Assembly: GCF_014203755.1 (NCBI RefSeq)
Contig: NZ_JACHJS010000001.1
Span: forward strand, 4,774,001-4,838,000
Direction of reading: 5' to 3'
Origin: Saccharothrix violaceirubra
GTDB taxonomy: Bacteria > Actinomycetota > Actinomycetes > Mycobacteriales > Pseudonocardiaceae
DNA: 64,000 nucleotides
Notes under the pieces: generated by a model
Database searches by the model: none
Told to the model about the DNA's origin: nothing
The model's input: the letters and a program-made list of their open reading frames with translations, nothing else
Program-made: the position numbers and the translations under genes
Shown here: in pieces, positions 42,871 through 51,469 of the stretch
Position numbering within the stretch: position 1 is the first letter of the stretch
How the letters are laid out: the number at the start of each line of letters is the position of its first letter

Positions 42871-44448
42871 GTGGGTGACGAGGTCGACGCGGTCGTGATC
42901 GGGTCCGGTCCCAACGGTCTGGTCGCGGCGAACCTGTTGGCCGATGCCGGGTGGGACGTGCTCGTGCTGGAGGCGGCCGACGTGCCGGGCGGCGCGGTGC
43001 GGACGGCGGAACTCGTGGCGCCGGGGTTTCGCGCCGACCTGTTCAGCGCGTTCTACCCGCTGGGCGCGGCGTCGCCGGTGATCGCCGGGCTCGGGCTCGA
43101 GCGGCACGGGCTGGTGTGGCGGCGGGCGCCGGAGGTACTGGCGCACGTGCTGCCCGACGACCGGTGCGTGCTGCTGTCGACCGACCCGGACCGGACGGCG
43201 GCCTCGGTCGAGGCGTTCGGCGTCGGGGACGGGCAGGCCTGGCACGCCGAGGTCGCACTGTGGCAACGGGCACGTGCCGCGTTGCTGGAGTCGCTGCTGC
43301 GGCCGTTCCCGCCGGTGCGGGCCGGTGCCCGGCTGGTCGGCGCGCTCGGCACGGCCGAGGCGTTGCGGCTGGTGCGGTCGTTCACGCAGTCCGTGCGCGC
43401 GTACGGCGCCGACCGGTTCTCCGGCGTCGGCGCACCGCTGCTGCTGGCGGGCAACGCCATGCACACCGATCTCGGTCCGGAGCAGGCGGGCGGGGCGGCG
43501 TTCGGTTGGCTGCTGTCGATGCTGGGCCAGGACGTCGGCTACCCGGTGCCCGAGGGCGGCGCGGGGGCGTTGACCGACGCCCTGGTCCGACGGCTGGGCA
43601 GGCGGGTGGAGTGCGGCCGGGAGGTGACCGGGGTCGTGGTGGCGGGTGGGCGTGCGCTGGGGGTGCGCGACGCGTCCGGCGGTCTGGTGCGGGCGCGTCG
43701 GGCGGTACTCGCGGACGTGCCGGCGCCGACGCTGTACCTGCGGCTGGTCGGCGCCGATCACCTGCCCGCACGGCTGGTCCACGACCTGGCGCGGTTCGCG
43801 TGGGACGACGCCACGATCAAGGTCGACTGGGCGTTGTCGCGGCCGATCCCGTGGCTGGCGCCGCAGGCCCGGCTCGCCGGGACCGTGCACCTCGGCGGCG
43901 ATCTCGACGGGTTGTCGGCCTCGGCCAACGAACTCGAACGCGGCCTCGTGCCGACCACGCCGTTCCTGATCATGGGCCAGATGACGACCGCCGACCCGTC
44001 GCGATCGCCCGCCGGCACGGAGTCGGTCTGGGCCTACACGCACGTCCCGCGCGGCGGGCGCTGGCCCGCCGACCGGCTGCGCCGGCACGCGGACGTGATC
44101 GAGGACCTGGTCGAACGGCACGCGCCCGGCTTCCGCGACGCGGTGCTGGGCCGGGTCGTGCAGGGTCCCGGCGACCTGGAGGACGCCAACCCGAGTCTCG
44201 TCGGCGGCTCGATCAACCAGGGCACGGCGGCCGTGCACCAGCAGCTGGTGTTCCGGCCGGTGCCGGGGTTGGGGCGGGCGGACACGCCGGTCGACCGGCT
44301 GTTCCTGGCCGGGTCGTCGGCGCATCCCGGCGGGGGCGTCCACGGCGCGGCCGGTGCGAACGCGGCACGGGCGGCGTTGGCCAGGGCCGGGCTCGCGGGC
44401 GACGCGTACCGACTGCTGGTGGACCTGGCCCACCGGGCGGTGTACTAG
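42871..44448 (+). CDS. FAD-dependent phytoene-desaturase-like oxidoreductase
   Basis: 525 residues from GTG 42871, with AGGAGGGA as ribosome binding site. The dinucleotide motif is VVIGSGPNGLVAANLLADAG, ending with the EAADVPGGAVRTAE loop. The C-terminal FAD-binding motif is RLFLAGSSAHPGGGVHGAAG. These resemble the CrtI/phytoene dehydrogenase-like group that includes retinol saturase relatives. Substrate unknown; no other carotenoid genes lie nearby, so a role in pigment is not supported. The 235 nt upstream hold the tex hairpin and G/C-rich DNA without a supported gene. Confidence 0.88.
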   Translation: MGDEVDAVVIGSGPNGLVAANLLADAGWDVLVLEAADVPGGAVRTAELVAPGFRADLFSAFYPLGAASPVIAGLGLERHGLVWRRAPEVLAHVLPDDRCVLLSTDPDRTAASVEAFGVGDGQAWHAEVALWQRARAALLESLLRPFPPVRAGARLVGALGTAEALRLVRSFTQSVRAYGADRFSGVGAPLLLAGNAMHTDLGPEQAGGAAFGWLLSMLGQDVGYPVPEGGAGALTDALVRRLGRRVECGREVTGVVVAGGRALGVRDASGGLVRARRAVLADVPAPTLYLRLVGADHLPARLVHDLARFAWDDATIKVDWALSRPIPWLAPQARLAGTVHLGGDLDGLSASANELERGLVPTTPFLIMGQMTTADPSRSPAGTESVWAYTHVPRGGRWPADRLRRHADVIEDLVERHAPGFRDAVLGRVVQGPGDLEDANPSLVGGSINQGTAAVHQQLVFRPVPGLGRADTPVDRLFLAGSSAHPGGGVHGAAGANAARAALARAGLAGDAYRLLVDLAHRAVY

Positions 44449-44692
44449 CGGACCCCGAGAGGCGGGCACGCCCCTGCGGGAGGCGGCAGTCGTGTCGGGT
44501 GGCGATGGCGCGGGACCACTTGAGCCCGCGGTGACCTCCGTGTGCGAGGTTCGCGAGCCCGCGCGCGGAGCCGAATCGATCATGACCACCGGGATTCCCG
44601 GGCACCGGCCGCGATCGGGGAACGGTGTGGACGCCAGGGGTGCCGGCCGTGCACGTTCGGCGTTCTAATAGCAGGGCCGGCCGAGCCCTGGA

Positions 44693-47494
44693 GTGTGCAT
44701 GACACCACCGCGAACCAGTTCCCCCGTCCTCGTCGGTCGAGGGGCGGAACTCGGTGCGCTGATCGACGTGGTGTCCGCGCAACCGTCGGTCGCCCTCGTC
44801 GCGGGCGAGGCGGGGGTCGGCAAGAGCCGGCTCGTGCGCGAACTGCTCGGCCGCCCCGAGGTCGCGCCCCTGCACGTGCTCACCGGCTACTGCCAGCCGT
44901 TGCGCGAACCCTTCCCGTACGGCGCCGTGCTCGACGCGTTGCGCGGGGTCGGCGTTCTGCTGCGGCGCAAGGAGTTGAGCCCGGTGACCGGCGCGCTGCG
45001 CCCCCTGCTGCCGGAGATCGCCGCCCACCTGCCCGGGTTGCCGCAACGCCCCGAGGACCCCCGGCACGAACGCCACCAGCTCTTCCGCGCCACCCGCGAA
45101 CTGCTGTCGGTCCTCGGTCCCGTGCTGCTGGTCGTGGAGGACCTGCACTGGGCCGACGACGGGTGCCGCAACCTCCTCCGCTTCCTGATGGCCGACCCGC
45201 CGCCGAACGCGACCGTGCTCGTGACCTACCGCCGTGAGGACGCGCCCGGCGGCATGCCGTTGGGCAGCGCGTACCGACCACCGGCGGGCGTGCCCGGCGC
45301 GGTGCTCGAACTGGCACCGCTGGACGTGGACCAGGTGCGCGAGCTGGCCGCCGCGATACTGGACGTGGACGCCGTGCCCGCGCGGTTCGCCGCCCGGCTG
45401 CACGAACGCACGGCCGGCATCCCGTTCGTGGTCGAGGAGATGGTGCGCGCGGTGCGCGGCCCGGACTGGGGGCTGCTCGACGAGGTCGAGGTGCCGGCTC
45501 TGCTGCGCGACGCCATGGCCGAGCGCCTGGCCCGGTTGCCGCGCACCGGCCGACGGCTCGCGCAGGCCGCCGCCGTCCTCGGAGTGCCTGCCGACGAAGG
45601 ACTTCTGGCCCGTGTCGGCGCGGTGGAGCCGGACCGCGCGCGGGCCGCGTTGACGCACGCGTTGCAAAGCGGCGTGCTGTACGAGACGACGGACGTGCGC
45701 TACGGCTTCCGGCACGCGTTGGCGCAGCAGGCCGTGTACGACACGTTGACCGGTCCGGAGCGGCAACGCCTGCACGTGCGGGCGGTCGCCGCACTGTCAC
45801 ACGTGACGCCCCGCCCGTACATGCAGCTCGCCGAGCAGAGCCGCCGCGCGGGCCTGCACGCGGACTGGCTGCTGCACGGCGAGGCCGCGGCGGACCGCGC
45901 CCAGGAGGTGGGCGAACCGGCGACCGCGACCAACCTGTACCGGCGACTGCTGGACGAGGCCGCCCTGGAACCGTCCGATGTGGACAGACTGGCGGTGAAG
46001 CTCGGGCAGGTGGCCCGCGGCGGCATCGACCAGCACGACCCGCGCGCGACGCTGGAGCGGCTGCTGACCGATCCCCGGCTGTCCACGGCGGCCCGCGGCG
46101 AGGTGCGGCTGAACTTCGGCTACCTGCTGATCCGGCAGTTCGCGGGCGTCCGGCAGGCACGGGCGCAGATCGAGGTGGCCATCGAGGAGTTGACGTCGCG
46201 ACCGGACCTGGCGATGCGCGGCGTGACCGTCATGGCGCAGCCGTTCGTCGGGGACACCCCGGTGCGCGAACACCTGCGCTGGATGCGGCTGGTGGACGAC
46301 TTCATCCGCGAGTGCCCCCAGGACGACGTGCGGTTCTCGCTCCTGGCCAACGAACTCGGGTCGCGGATGAGCATCGGCGAGCACGCCGTGCTGTCCGAAC
46401 TGGACGAGCTGCCGGAGACCTCGGCGGACGTGGCCACGCGGCGCCACCTGGCGCGGGCGAACTGCAACCTGGCGGACGCGTGCGCGTTGGTCGGCCACTT
46501 CGACCTGGCCCGTCGGCTGCTGGACCGGGGGCTGCGGCTGACCGTGGGCGCGGGCGTGCCGTTCACCGCGAGCACCGGCCAGTCGACCAGCATCCACCTC
46601 GACTGGTACCGGGGCGAGTGGGGCACGCTGGCCGAGCGCGGCGCGCGCCTGCTGGAGGAGTACCGCGAACTGCTGCCGGTCGCGGCCGAGATCTCGTTGG
46701 TGCTGGGCTCGCTGGCGGTGGCGCGGGGCGACTGGCCGGACGCCGAGCGGTACCTGGCGGACAGCGGGGTGCGCGACGTGGAGAACTCGATCACGCCGGT
46801 GGCCCTGGGCGGCTTCGCGGCGCTGGCCCGGCTGTGCCTGGCCCGCGGCGACGTGCCGGGTGCCTGTGCGGAGGCGGACCGGGGCGTGGACCTGGCCCGG
46901 CGCAAGGGCGTGTGGGTCTGGACCGGCGAACTGGCACCGGCCGCCGTCGACGCGTACTCGGCGGGTGGGCGGGTCGAGGACGCGGTGAAGCTCGTCGAGG
47001 AGATGAGCGCGGGCGTGGCGGACCGGAACGCGCCGTTGGCCGATCTCGGTCTGCTCACCTGCCGGGCCTACCTGGCGGACGAGCCGGTGCCGCTGCTGGA
47101 GTCGGCACGCCGGGCGGCGGACGCGTTGGTGCTGCCGTACCACTCGACGCTGCTGGTGGAGCGGATCGCGTTGCACGCCTTGGCGAACGGCGACGCGTCG
47201 GCCCTGACGGAGGTGGCCGACCGCTTCGACGCCCTGGGTGCGAGCAGGGACGCCGCGCGCTGCCGTCACGTGGTGCGCGGTACCGGCGCCTCCACGCCTT
47301 CCCGACGGGGGCGGCGGGGGTACGGCAACGCCCTGTCGCCGCGTGAGCGGGAGGTGGCCCGACTGCTGGCCCAGGGGCGGACGAACCGCGAGATCGCCGA
47401 CGTGCTGTTCCTGTCGCCCCGGACGGTGGAGCAGCACGTGGCCCGGGTGCTGCGCAAGCTCGGCGTGGCCTCCCGCGCGGACCTGCGCGCCTGA
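44693..47494 (+). CDS. Large LuxR-family ATPase regulator (LAL type)
   Basis: 933 residues from GTG 44693 (ATG 44699 is close). N-terminal AAA/STAND ATPase with Walker A GEAGVGKS (residues 38-45) and Walker [15 protein letters not shown] long helical TPR-like middle part follows. The C-terminal LuxR helix-turn-helix is [43 protein letters not shown] proteins are pathway-specific activators or sensors in actinomycetes; MalT is the best-known relative. No target operon is visible. The promoter region before it has an AT-richer stretch ttctaatag near 44663. Repeat F begins 2 nt after its stop. Confidence 0.9.
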   Translation: MCMTPPRTSSPVLVGRGAELGALIDVVSAQPSVALVAGEAGVGKSRLVRELLGRPEVAPLHVLTGYCQPLREPFPYGAVLDALRGVGVLLRRKELSPVTGALRPLLPEIAAHLPGLPQRPEDPRHERHQLFRATRELLSVLGPVLLVVEDLHWADDGCRNLLRFLMADPPPNATVLVTYRREDAPGGMPLGSAYRPPAGVPGAVLELAPLDVDQVRELAAAILDVDAVPARFAARLHERTAGIPFVVEEMVRAVRGPDWGLLDEVEVPALLRDAMAERLARLPRTGRRLAQAAAVLGVPADEGLLARVGAVEPDRARAALTHALQSGVLYETTDVRYGFRHALAQQAVYDTLTGPERQRLHVRAVAALSHVTPRPYMQLAEQSRRAGLHADWLLHGEAAADRAQEVGEPATATNLYRRLLDEAALEPSDVDRLAVKLGQVARGGIDQHDPRATLERLLTDPRLSTAARGEVRLNFGYLLIRQFAGVRQARAQIEVAIEELTSRPDLAMRGVTVMAQPFVGDTPVREHLRWMRLVDDFIRECPQDDVRFSLLANELGSRMSIGEHAVLSELDELPETSADVATRRHLARANCNLADACALVGHFDLARRLLDRGLRLTVGAGVPFTASTGQSTSIHLDWYRGEWGTLAERGARLLEEYRELLPVAAEISLVLGSLAVARGDWPDAERYLADSGVRDVENSITPVALGGFAALARLCLARGDVPGACAEADRGVDLARRKGVWVWTGELAPAAVDAYSAGGRVEDAVKLVEEMSAGVADRNAPLADLGLLTCRAYLADEPVPLLESARRAADALVLPYHSTLLVERIALHALANGDASALTEVADRFDALGASRDAARCRHVVRGTGASTPSRRGRRGYGNALSPREREVARLLAQGRTNREIADVLFLSPRTVEQHVARVLRKLGVASRADLRA

Positions 47495-47496
47495 CG

Positions 47497-47626
47497 CGCG
47501 AGTCCTCCACTCGGACACCCTGAAACACGCACTCAGGCACCCCGAAACACGCACTGGAGCACCGTGGACCGCATACTCGGGCACCCCCGGACACCCGCTC
47601 GGGCACGTGGGTCGCACGTGCCCGAG
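47497..47626. repeat. Dispersed modular repeat, locus F (four units plus hairpin)
   Basis: Starts 2 nt after the LuxR stop with CGCGAGTCCTCCACTC, followed by four full 22-nt units, the last two more diverged (gagcaccgtggaccgc, gggcacccccggacacc). It ends in a perfect 12-bp hairpin ctcgggcacgtg / cacgtgcccgag with loop ggtcg (47598-47626). It is placed as a terminator for the LuxR gene and is 44 nt from the stop of the convergent YCII-LuxR gene. Confidence 0.9.
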
Positions 47627-47669
47627 CTTGCGTGTCCGGCAGAGGACGCCGCGGGTCCGGCGGGAGTCC

Positions 47670-48218
47670 TCAGAGGTAGGAGCGTTGGCCCCAGGGCATC
47701 GCGGCGGCGAGTTGTGCTCGGCGACCGATGTCGAGCTTGCGGTAGATGCGGGTGATGTGGAGTTCGACCGCCCGCGTCGACACCGAGAAGTGCTCGGCGA
47801 TCTGGCGGTTGGTCATGCCCTCCAACATCATCAGCGCGATCCGGTGCTCATGCGGTGTCAACGGCTCGCGGGTGCGCGAGTCGGCGCTCTGCCCGTCGCG
47901 CGGCCGGACCATGCCCGGGACGCGCTCGCCCTCGGGCAGACCCAGCAGCACGTGCCACTGCCGGATGCGCACCTCGGCGATCGACTGCGACCGGACGTAC
48001 GGGTCGCCACGCACGAGGTCGCGCGCCGCTGCCTCGTCGGGCACCTGGCAGATGAGCAGCACACCGGAGCCGTCGGCCCACGGACCCGTTCCCACCAGCA
48101 CGCCCTGCTCGGCGAGCGGGCGCCAGTATTCACGATGGGCCAGGTGAATGGAACGACGCACCTGGCGCGCATCACGAAATGTCAACTCGACGGCGAAAGC
48201 CACTGGACTGATCCCCAT
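47670..48218 (-). CDS. YCII-domain/LuxR helix-turn-helix fusion
   Basis: 182 residues from ATG 48218. Residues 5-95 are a YCII-related domain (FAVELTFRDARQVRRSIHLA, HREYWRPLAEQGVLVGTGPW, VRGDPYVRSQSIAEVRIRQW), normally found in small enzymes such as the YciI hydrolase/dehydrochlorinase fold. Residues 118-175 are a LuxR-type helix-turn-helix (LTPHEHRIALMMLEGMTNRQ, IAEHFSVSTRAVELHITRIY). The enzyme-like domain probably works as a ligand sensor for a transcription factor. The start is in an AT-rich region. Confidence 0.85.
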   Translation of the reverse strand: MGISPVAFAVELTFRDARQVRRSIHLAHREYWRPLAEQGVLVGTGPWADGSGVLLICQVPDEAAARDLVRGDPYVRSQSIAEVRIRQWHVLLGLPEGERVPGMVRPRDGQSADSRTREPLTPHEHRIALMMLEGMTNRQIAEHFSVSTRAVELHITRIYRKLDIGRRAQLAAAMPWGQRSYL

Positions 48219-48317
48219 TTCATTCCGCGGCCGACTTTTTCGCCACTACTCAACTGTGGCCCTAATACACTGTCAAGTGAGACACCTCACACGGCCTATT
48301 CGACTCCCTGATGGCCC

Positions 48318-48785
48318 TCATAGCGCCTTGGTGAAGAAGTGCTCCGCGTAGCGGCCCGCGGAGTAGCGCTCGACCTCCGAGTAGCCGTGTCGGGCGTACA
48401 ACGCCCGCGCTTCCACCAGGTCCGTTCGCGTATCGAGACGGATCTTCGTCGCTCCCCGTGACGACGCCGCGCGCTCGACGGCCATCAGCAGTGCGGCTCC
48501 CCCACCGGTGCCGCGACTGCTCCGTTCGACGTAGAGCCGTTTCGACTCGGCCATGTCCGGCGTCACCAGGCGAAACCCGGCGCAGCCCGCCGGTCGCCCG
48601 TCGTGGTGGCCGACGAAGAAGCCCACCAGGTCGTCGGTCGGGTCCTCGGCCAACGCCGTGTCGACGTCCGCCGAGGTCGCGGGCCTGCCGTAATAGCGGC
48701 CGACGATGTCCGACAGGTACGCGCGGACGAGGCCGGCCGCGACCGGGTCCCCGGGCGCGACCCGGTGGACGGACCAGGAAGTCAT
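48318..48785 (-). CDS. GNAT-family N-acetyltransferase
   Basis: 155 residues from ATG 48785. The acetyl-CoA pyrophosphate loop is SSRGTGGGAALLMAVERAAS, and motif B is ARALYARHGYSEVERYSAGR. Beta4 is SKRLYVE. It acetylates an unknown amine. The gene lies 99 nt from the YCII-LuxR start and 75 nt from the start of the divergent hydratase. Confidence 0.88.
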   Translation of the reverse strand: MTSWSVHRVAPGDPVAAGLVRAYLSDIVGRYYGRPATSADVDTALAEDPTDDLVGFFVGHHDGRPAGCAGFRLVTPDMAESKRLYVERSSRGTGGGAALLMAVERAASSRGATKIRLDTRTDLVEARALYARHGYSEVERYSAGRYAEHFFTKAL

Positions 48786-48860
48786 GGGCGCATTCTGCGG
48801 TCCGATAGGCCATTCGGGCACGGGCTTATCCGCATGCCCGACGCGTGTAAGGTCCGGCCC

Positions 48861-49646
48861 GTGTCTGAGGGACAGGTCCGCGTGGAGCGGGACGTTGCGG
48901 GGCTCGCGATCCTCACATTCGACGCTCCCCCGCTGAACCTCTACACCGCCGATCTGCACGAACTGCTCGACGGCGCGCTCGGCGACCTGGAGGACCGGCC
49001 CGCCCGCGCCCTGCTGGTCCGCGCCGAGGGACGCGTGGTCAGCGGCGGCGTCGACGTGAACCTGTTCGCCGTGCAGCACACCGTGACCGGCGCGAAGCTG
49101 CTGTTCGACCGGATGATCGACCTGCCGGACCGGGTGGCCGCGCTGCCGTTCCCGACCGTGTTCGCCGCCCACGGGGTGTGCCTGACCTGGGCTTTCGAGC
49201 TGGCGCTCGGGTGCGACCTGATTCTCGCCGCGCGCGGCGCGACGTTCGGCCTGGTCGAGAAGGTGATCGGGTTGACGCCGGCCATGGGCGGCACGCAGCG
49301 GCTGGCCGCGCGGGCGGGTGTCGGCCGGGCCAAGGAGGTCGTCATGACCGGCGACCGGTTCGACGCCGCGACGCTGGAGCGTTGGGGCGTGGTCAACCGC
49401 GTGCTGCCCGACGAGGGCTTCGACGACGCGGTGGTCGCGTTCGCGCAGGACCTGGCGGCCGGGCCGACCCTGGCGCACGCGGCCACGAAACGCGTGCTCG
49501 CGCACTACGAGAGCGGCGGGGTCGCCGAGGCGGACGAGCACGTGCCCGCGATCGCGGCCGGGCTGTTCGACACCGAGGACCTGCGCGGCGCCGTGCGGTC
49601 GTTCCTGGCGGACGGGCCGGGACGGGCGACGTTCGGCGGTCGCTGA
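48861..49646 (+). CDS. Enoyl-CoA hydratase/isomerase, second type
   Basis: 261 residues from GTG 48861, directly after a -10-like TAAGGT about 9 nt upstream, so leaderless. Crotonase fold: VRVERDVAGLAILTFDAPPL, the loop VSGGVDVNLFAVQHTVTGAK, AHGVCLTWAFELALGCDLIL and KVIGLTPAMGGTQRLAARAG. The glutamate normally in the second active-site position is replaced by threonine-proline in LTPAMGG, so the reaction may be isomerisation or decarboxylation rather than hydration. No fatty-acid operon is around it. Confidence 0.85.
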   Translation: MSEGQVRVERDVAGLAILTFDAPPLNLYTADLHELLDGALGDLEDRPARALLVRAEGRVVSGGVDVNLFAVQHTVTGAKLLFDRMIDLPDRVAALPFPTVFAAHGVCLTWAFELALGCDLILAARGATFGLVEKVIGLTPAMGGTQRLAARAGVGRAKEVVMTGDRFDAATLERWGVVNRVLPDEGFDDAVVAFAQDLAAGPTLAHAATKRVLAHYESGGVAEADEHVPAIAAGLFDTEDLRGAVRSFLADGPGRATFGGR

Positions 49647-49691
49647 GCCCGACCTCGATGCGGTCGCCGGGCCGGTCGGGACCGGACGGCT

Positions 49692-51203
49692 TCAGCGCGG
49701 GTCGTAGACCTTGGTGCCGTACCAGGCCAGCGCGGACCGCAGCTCGACCAGGTCGCGTTCCCGCCGTTTGCGGTAGCGCTCGTGCGACACCGGGTACACC
49801 CGCAGGCCGCCGCCCTTGTGCTTGGCGAAGCTACCCCGTCCGAGTGGCTTCGGGACCCAGCCTGCGCTGGTCAGGTGAACGACGACCCACGGCCGTGCGC
49901 GGTGCGTGTCGATGTGCACCCGGGACATCGCGTACCACGGGACCCGGGTGGTCTCCTCGCCGTTGGACAGGGTCAGCCCCTGCGGACCGACGTCGAGCTT
50001 GAGCTGCGTGCGCACCGAACCGACGAACAGACGTGCCGCGGCCAGCACGAACACCAGGAACACCACCAGGGCGGCGGCGCGGACGGCCGGGTGGGCGTCC
50101 GTGCCGGCGCCGGCCACGGCCGCGCACACGGTCGCGGCGACCACGTTCACACCGGTCCAGGTCAGGCCGACCACCCGCGAGGTGTGGAAGGACTTGCCCG
50201 TCGCGGTGACCTTGGCCGGCGTCCGTTCGGCGGTCCGGCGCCGGGGCGGTGTGGGCGCGGGACGTTCCTCCACCAGCACCCTGGTCGGCGGACGGCGTTC
50301 GGCCGCCACGCGCGTAGGCGGTTTGGCGTCCAGCCGGCTCAGCTCGGTGTGCCGGGCCTCGACCAGGCTCCGGATCCGCTCGGGCAGCCACGACGGCTCG
50401 GCCGACGGCGGGCCCACGAGTTCCAGCAGGCGGGACGGCGTGAGCCGGTCGGCCGGGTCGCGGGCCAGGCAGGGCTTGATCAACGGCGCGAGACCGGGCG
50501 GGATCCGCGCCAGGTCCGGGTCCTGGTGCACGACCCGGTAGACGAGCGCGGACGTGGCGCCCTCGCCGAACGGCCCGGCACCGGTCGCGGCGTAGACCAG
50601 GATCGAGCCGAGGGCGAAGACGTCGCTGCGGGACGTGATCTCGGCACCGACGACCTGCTCCGGGGACAGGTAGCCGGGCGTGCCGAACACGATGCCGGCC
50701 TCGGTCAGCGCCGAGTGCTCCAGCGCGCGGGCGATGCCGAAGTCGATGACGCGCGGGCCGTCCGCGGCCAGCAGCACGTTGGACGGCTTGAGGTCGCGGT
50801 GCACCAGACCCGCGCCGTGGATCGCGACCAGGGCCTCGGCCAGGCCGCCGGCGAGGCGACGCACCGCGCGTTCGGGCAGCGGGCCGTGCTCCTGGACGGC
50901 CTGCTGGAGCGTGGGGCCGGGCACGTACTCGGTGGCCATCCAGGGGCGTTCGGCATCCGGGTCGGCGTCGACGACCGTGGCGGTCCAGAAACCGCCCACC
51001 GAGCGGGCCATCTCGACCTCGCGGCGGAAGCGCTCGCGGAACTCGGAGTTGTCGGCGAGTTCGGGCCGCGCGACCTTGACCGCGACGGGACGCCCGCCAC
51101 GCGAGCGGGCCAGGAAGACCGACCCCATCGCGCCGCAGCCGAGGCCGGCCAGCAGCAGGTAGTCACCGATCCGCGATGGGGCGTCCGGGGGCAGTGGCTG
51201 CAC
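49692..51203 (-). CDS. Ser/Thr protein kinase with two TM helices and C-terminal PH-like domain
   Basis: 503 residues from GTG 51203 (leaderless, -10-like TACTGT). Kinase domain about residues 10-275: glycine loop LAGLGCGAMGSVF, Lys43, Glu63, catalytic HRDLKPSN (135-142), DFG (154-156) and activation loop GTPGYLSPEQ. A Pro/Arg-rich linker with Thr sites follows. There are two hydrophobic segments (VGLTWTGVNVVAATVCAAVA and AVRAAALVVFLVFVLAAARL). The last 105 residues read like a YokE/PH-type domain (LDVGPQGLTLSNGEETTRVP, WYAMSRVHIDTHRARPWVVV). No PASTA repeats. Probably senses a membrane signal; targets unknown. Confidence 0.88.
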   Translation of the reverse strand: MQPLPPDAPSRIGDYLLLAGLGCGAMGSVFLARSRGGRPVAVKVARPELADNSEFRERFRREVEMARSVGGFWTATVVDADPDAERPWMATEYVPGPTLQQAVQEHGPLPERAVRRLAGGLAEALVAIHGAGLVHRDLKPSNVLLAADGPRVIDFGIARALEHSALTEAGIVFGTPGYLSPEQVVGAEITSRSDVFALGSILVYAATGAGPFGEGATSALVYRVVHQDPDLARIPPGLAPLIKPCLARDPADRLTPSRLLELVGPPSAEPSWLPERIRSLVEARHTELSRLDAKPPTRVAAERRPPTRVLVEERPAPTPPRRRTAERTPAKVTATGKSFHTSRVVGLTWTGVNVVAATVCAAVAGAGTDAHPAVRAAALVVFLVFVLAAARLFVGSVRTQLKLDVGPQGLTLSNGEETTRVPWYAMSRVHIDTHRARPWVVVHLTSAGWVPKPLGRGSFAKHKGGGLRVYPVSHERYRKRRERDLVELRSALAWYGTKVYDPR

Positions 51204-51402
51204 ACGACCACAGTAGAGGCGTTCCAGGGGTGGGCAGGGGCGGTCGGCCGGGATCGGTGTCGGGCGGGCCGGCGTGGATTCCGTCCGGGGACCGGGGGTG
51301 AGCTGCGCCGGGAGGGTGTGCGGCGACGTCGGGAAGGTGTCGCAACGCACAACCCCCGGTGTCCGGACGCGGAACGTGCGGGTCGAGGGTCACCTGTTCG
51401 GA

Positions 51403-51469
51403 GGTGTCCGAGTGTGTGTTTCGGGGTGCCTGAGCGCGTGTTCCGGGGTGTCCGAGTGGAGGACTCGCG
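51403..51469. repeat. Dispersed modular repeat, locus G
   Basis: On the minus strand it begins with CGCGAGTCCTCCACTC directly after the stop of the glycosyltransferase gene (no gap), followed by two units (ggacaccccggaacac..., aggcaccccgaaacac...) and a remnant ggacacc. It ends 199 nt short of the kinase start. Confidence 0.92.

Noticed and set aside
2949..51469. CRISPR array
   Set aside because: The 22-nt units are directly joined without unique spacers, and no cas genes are present.
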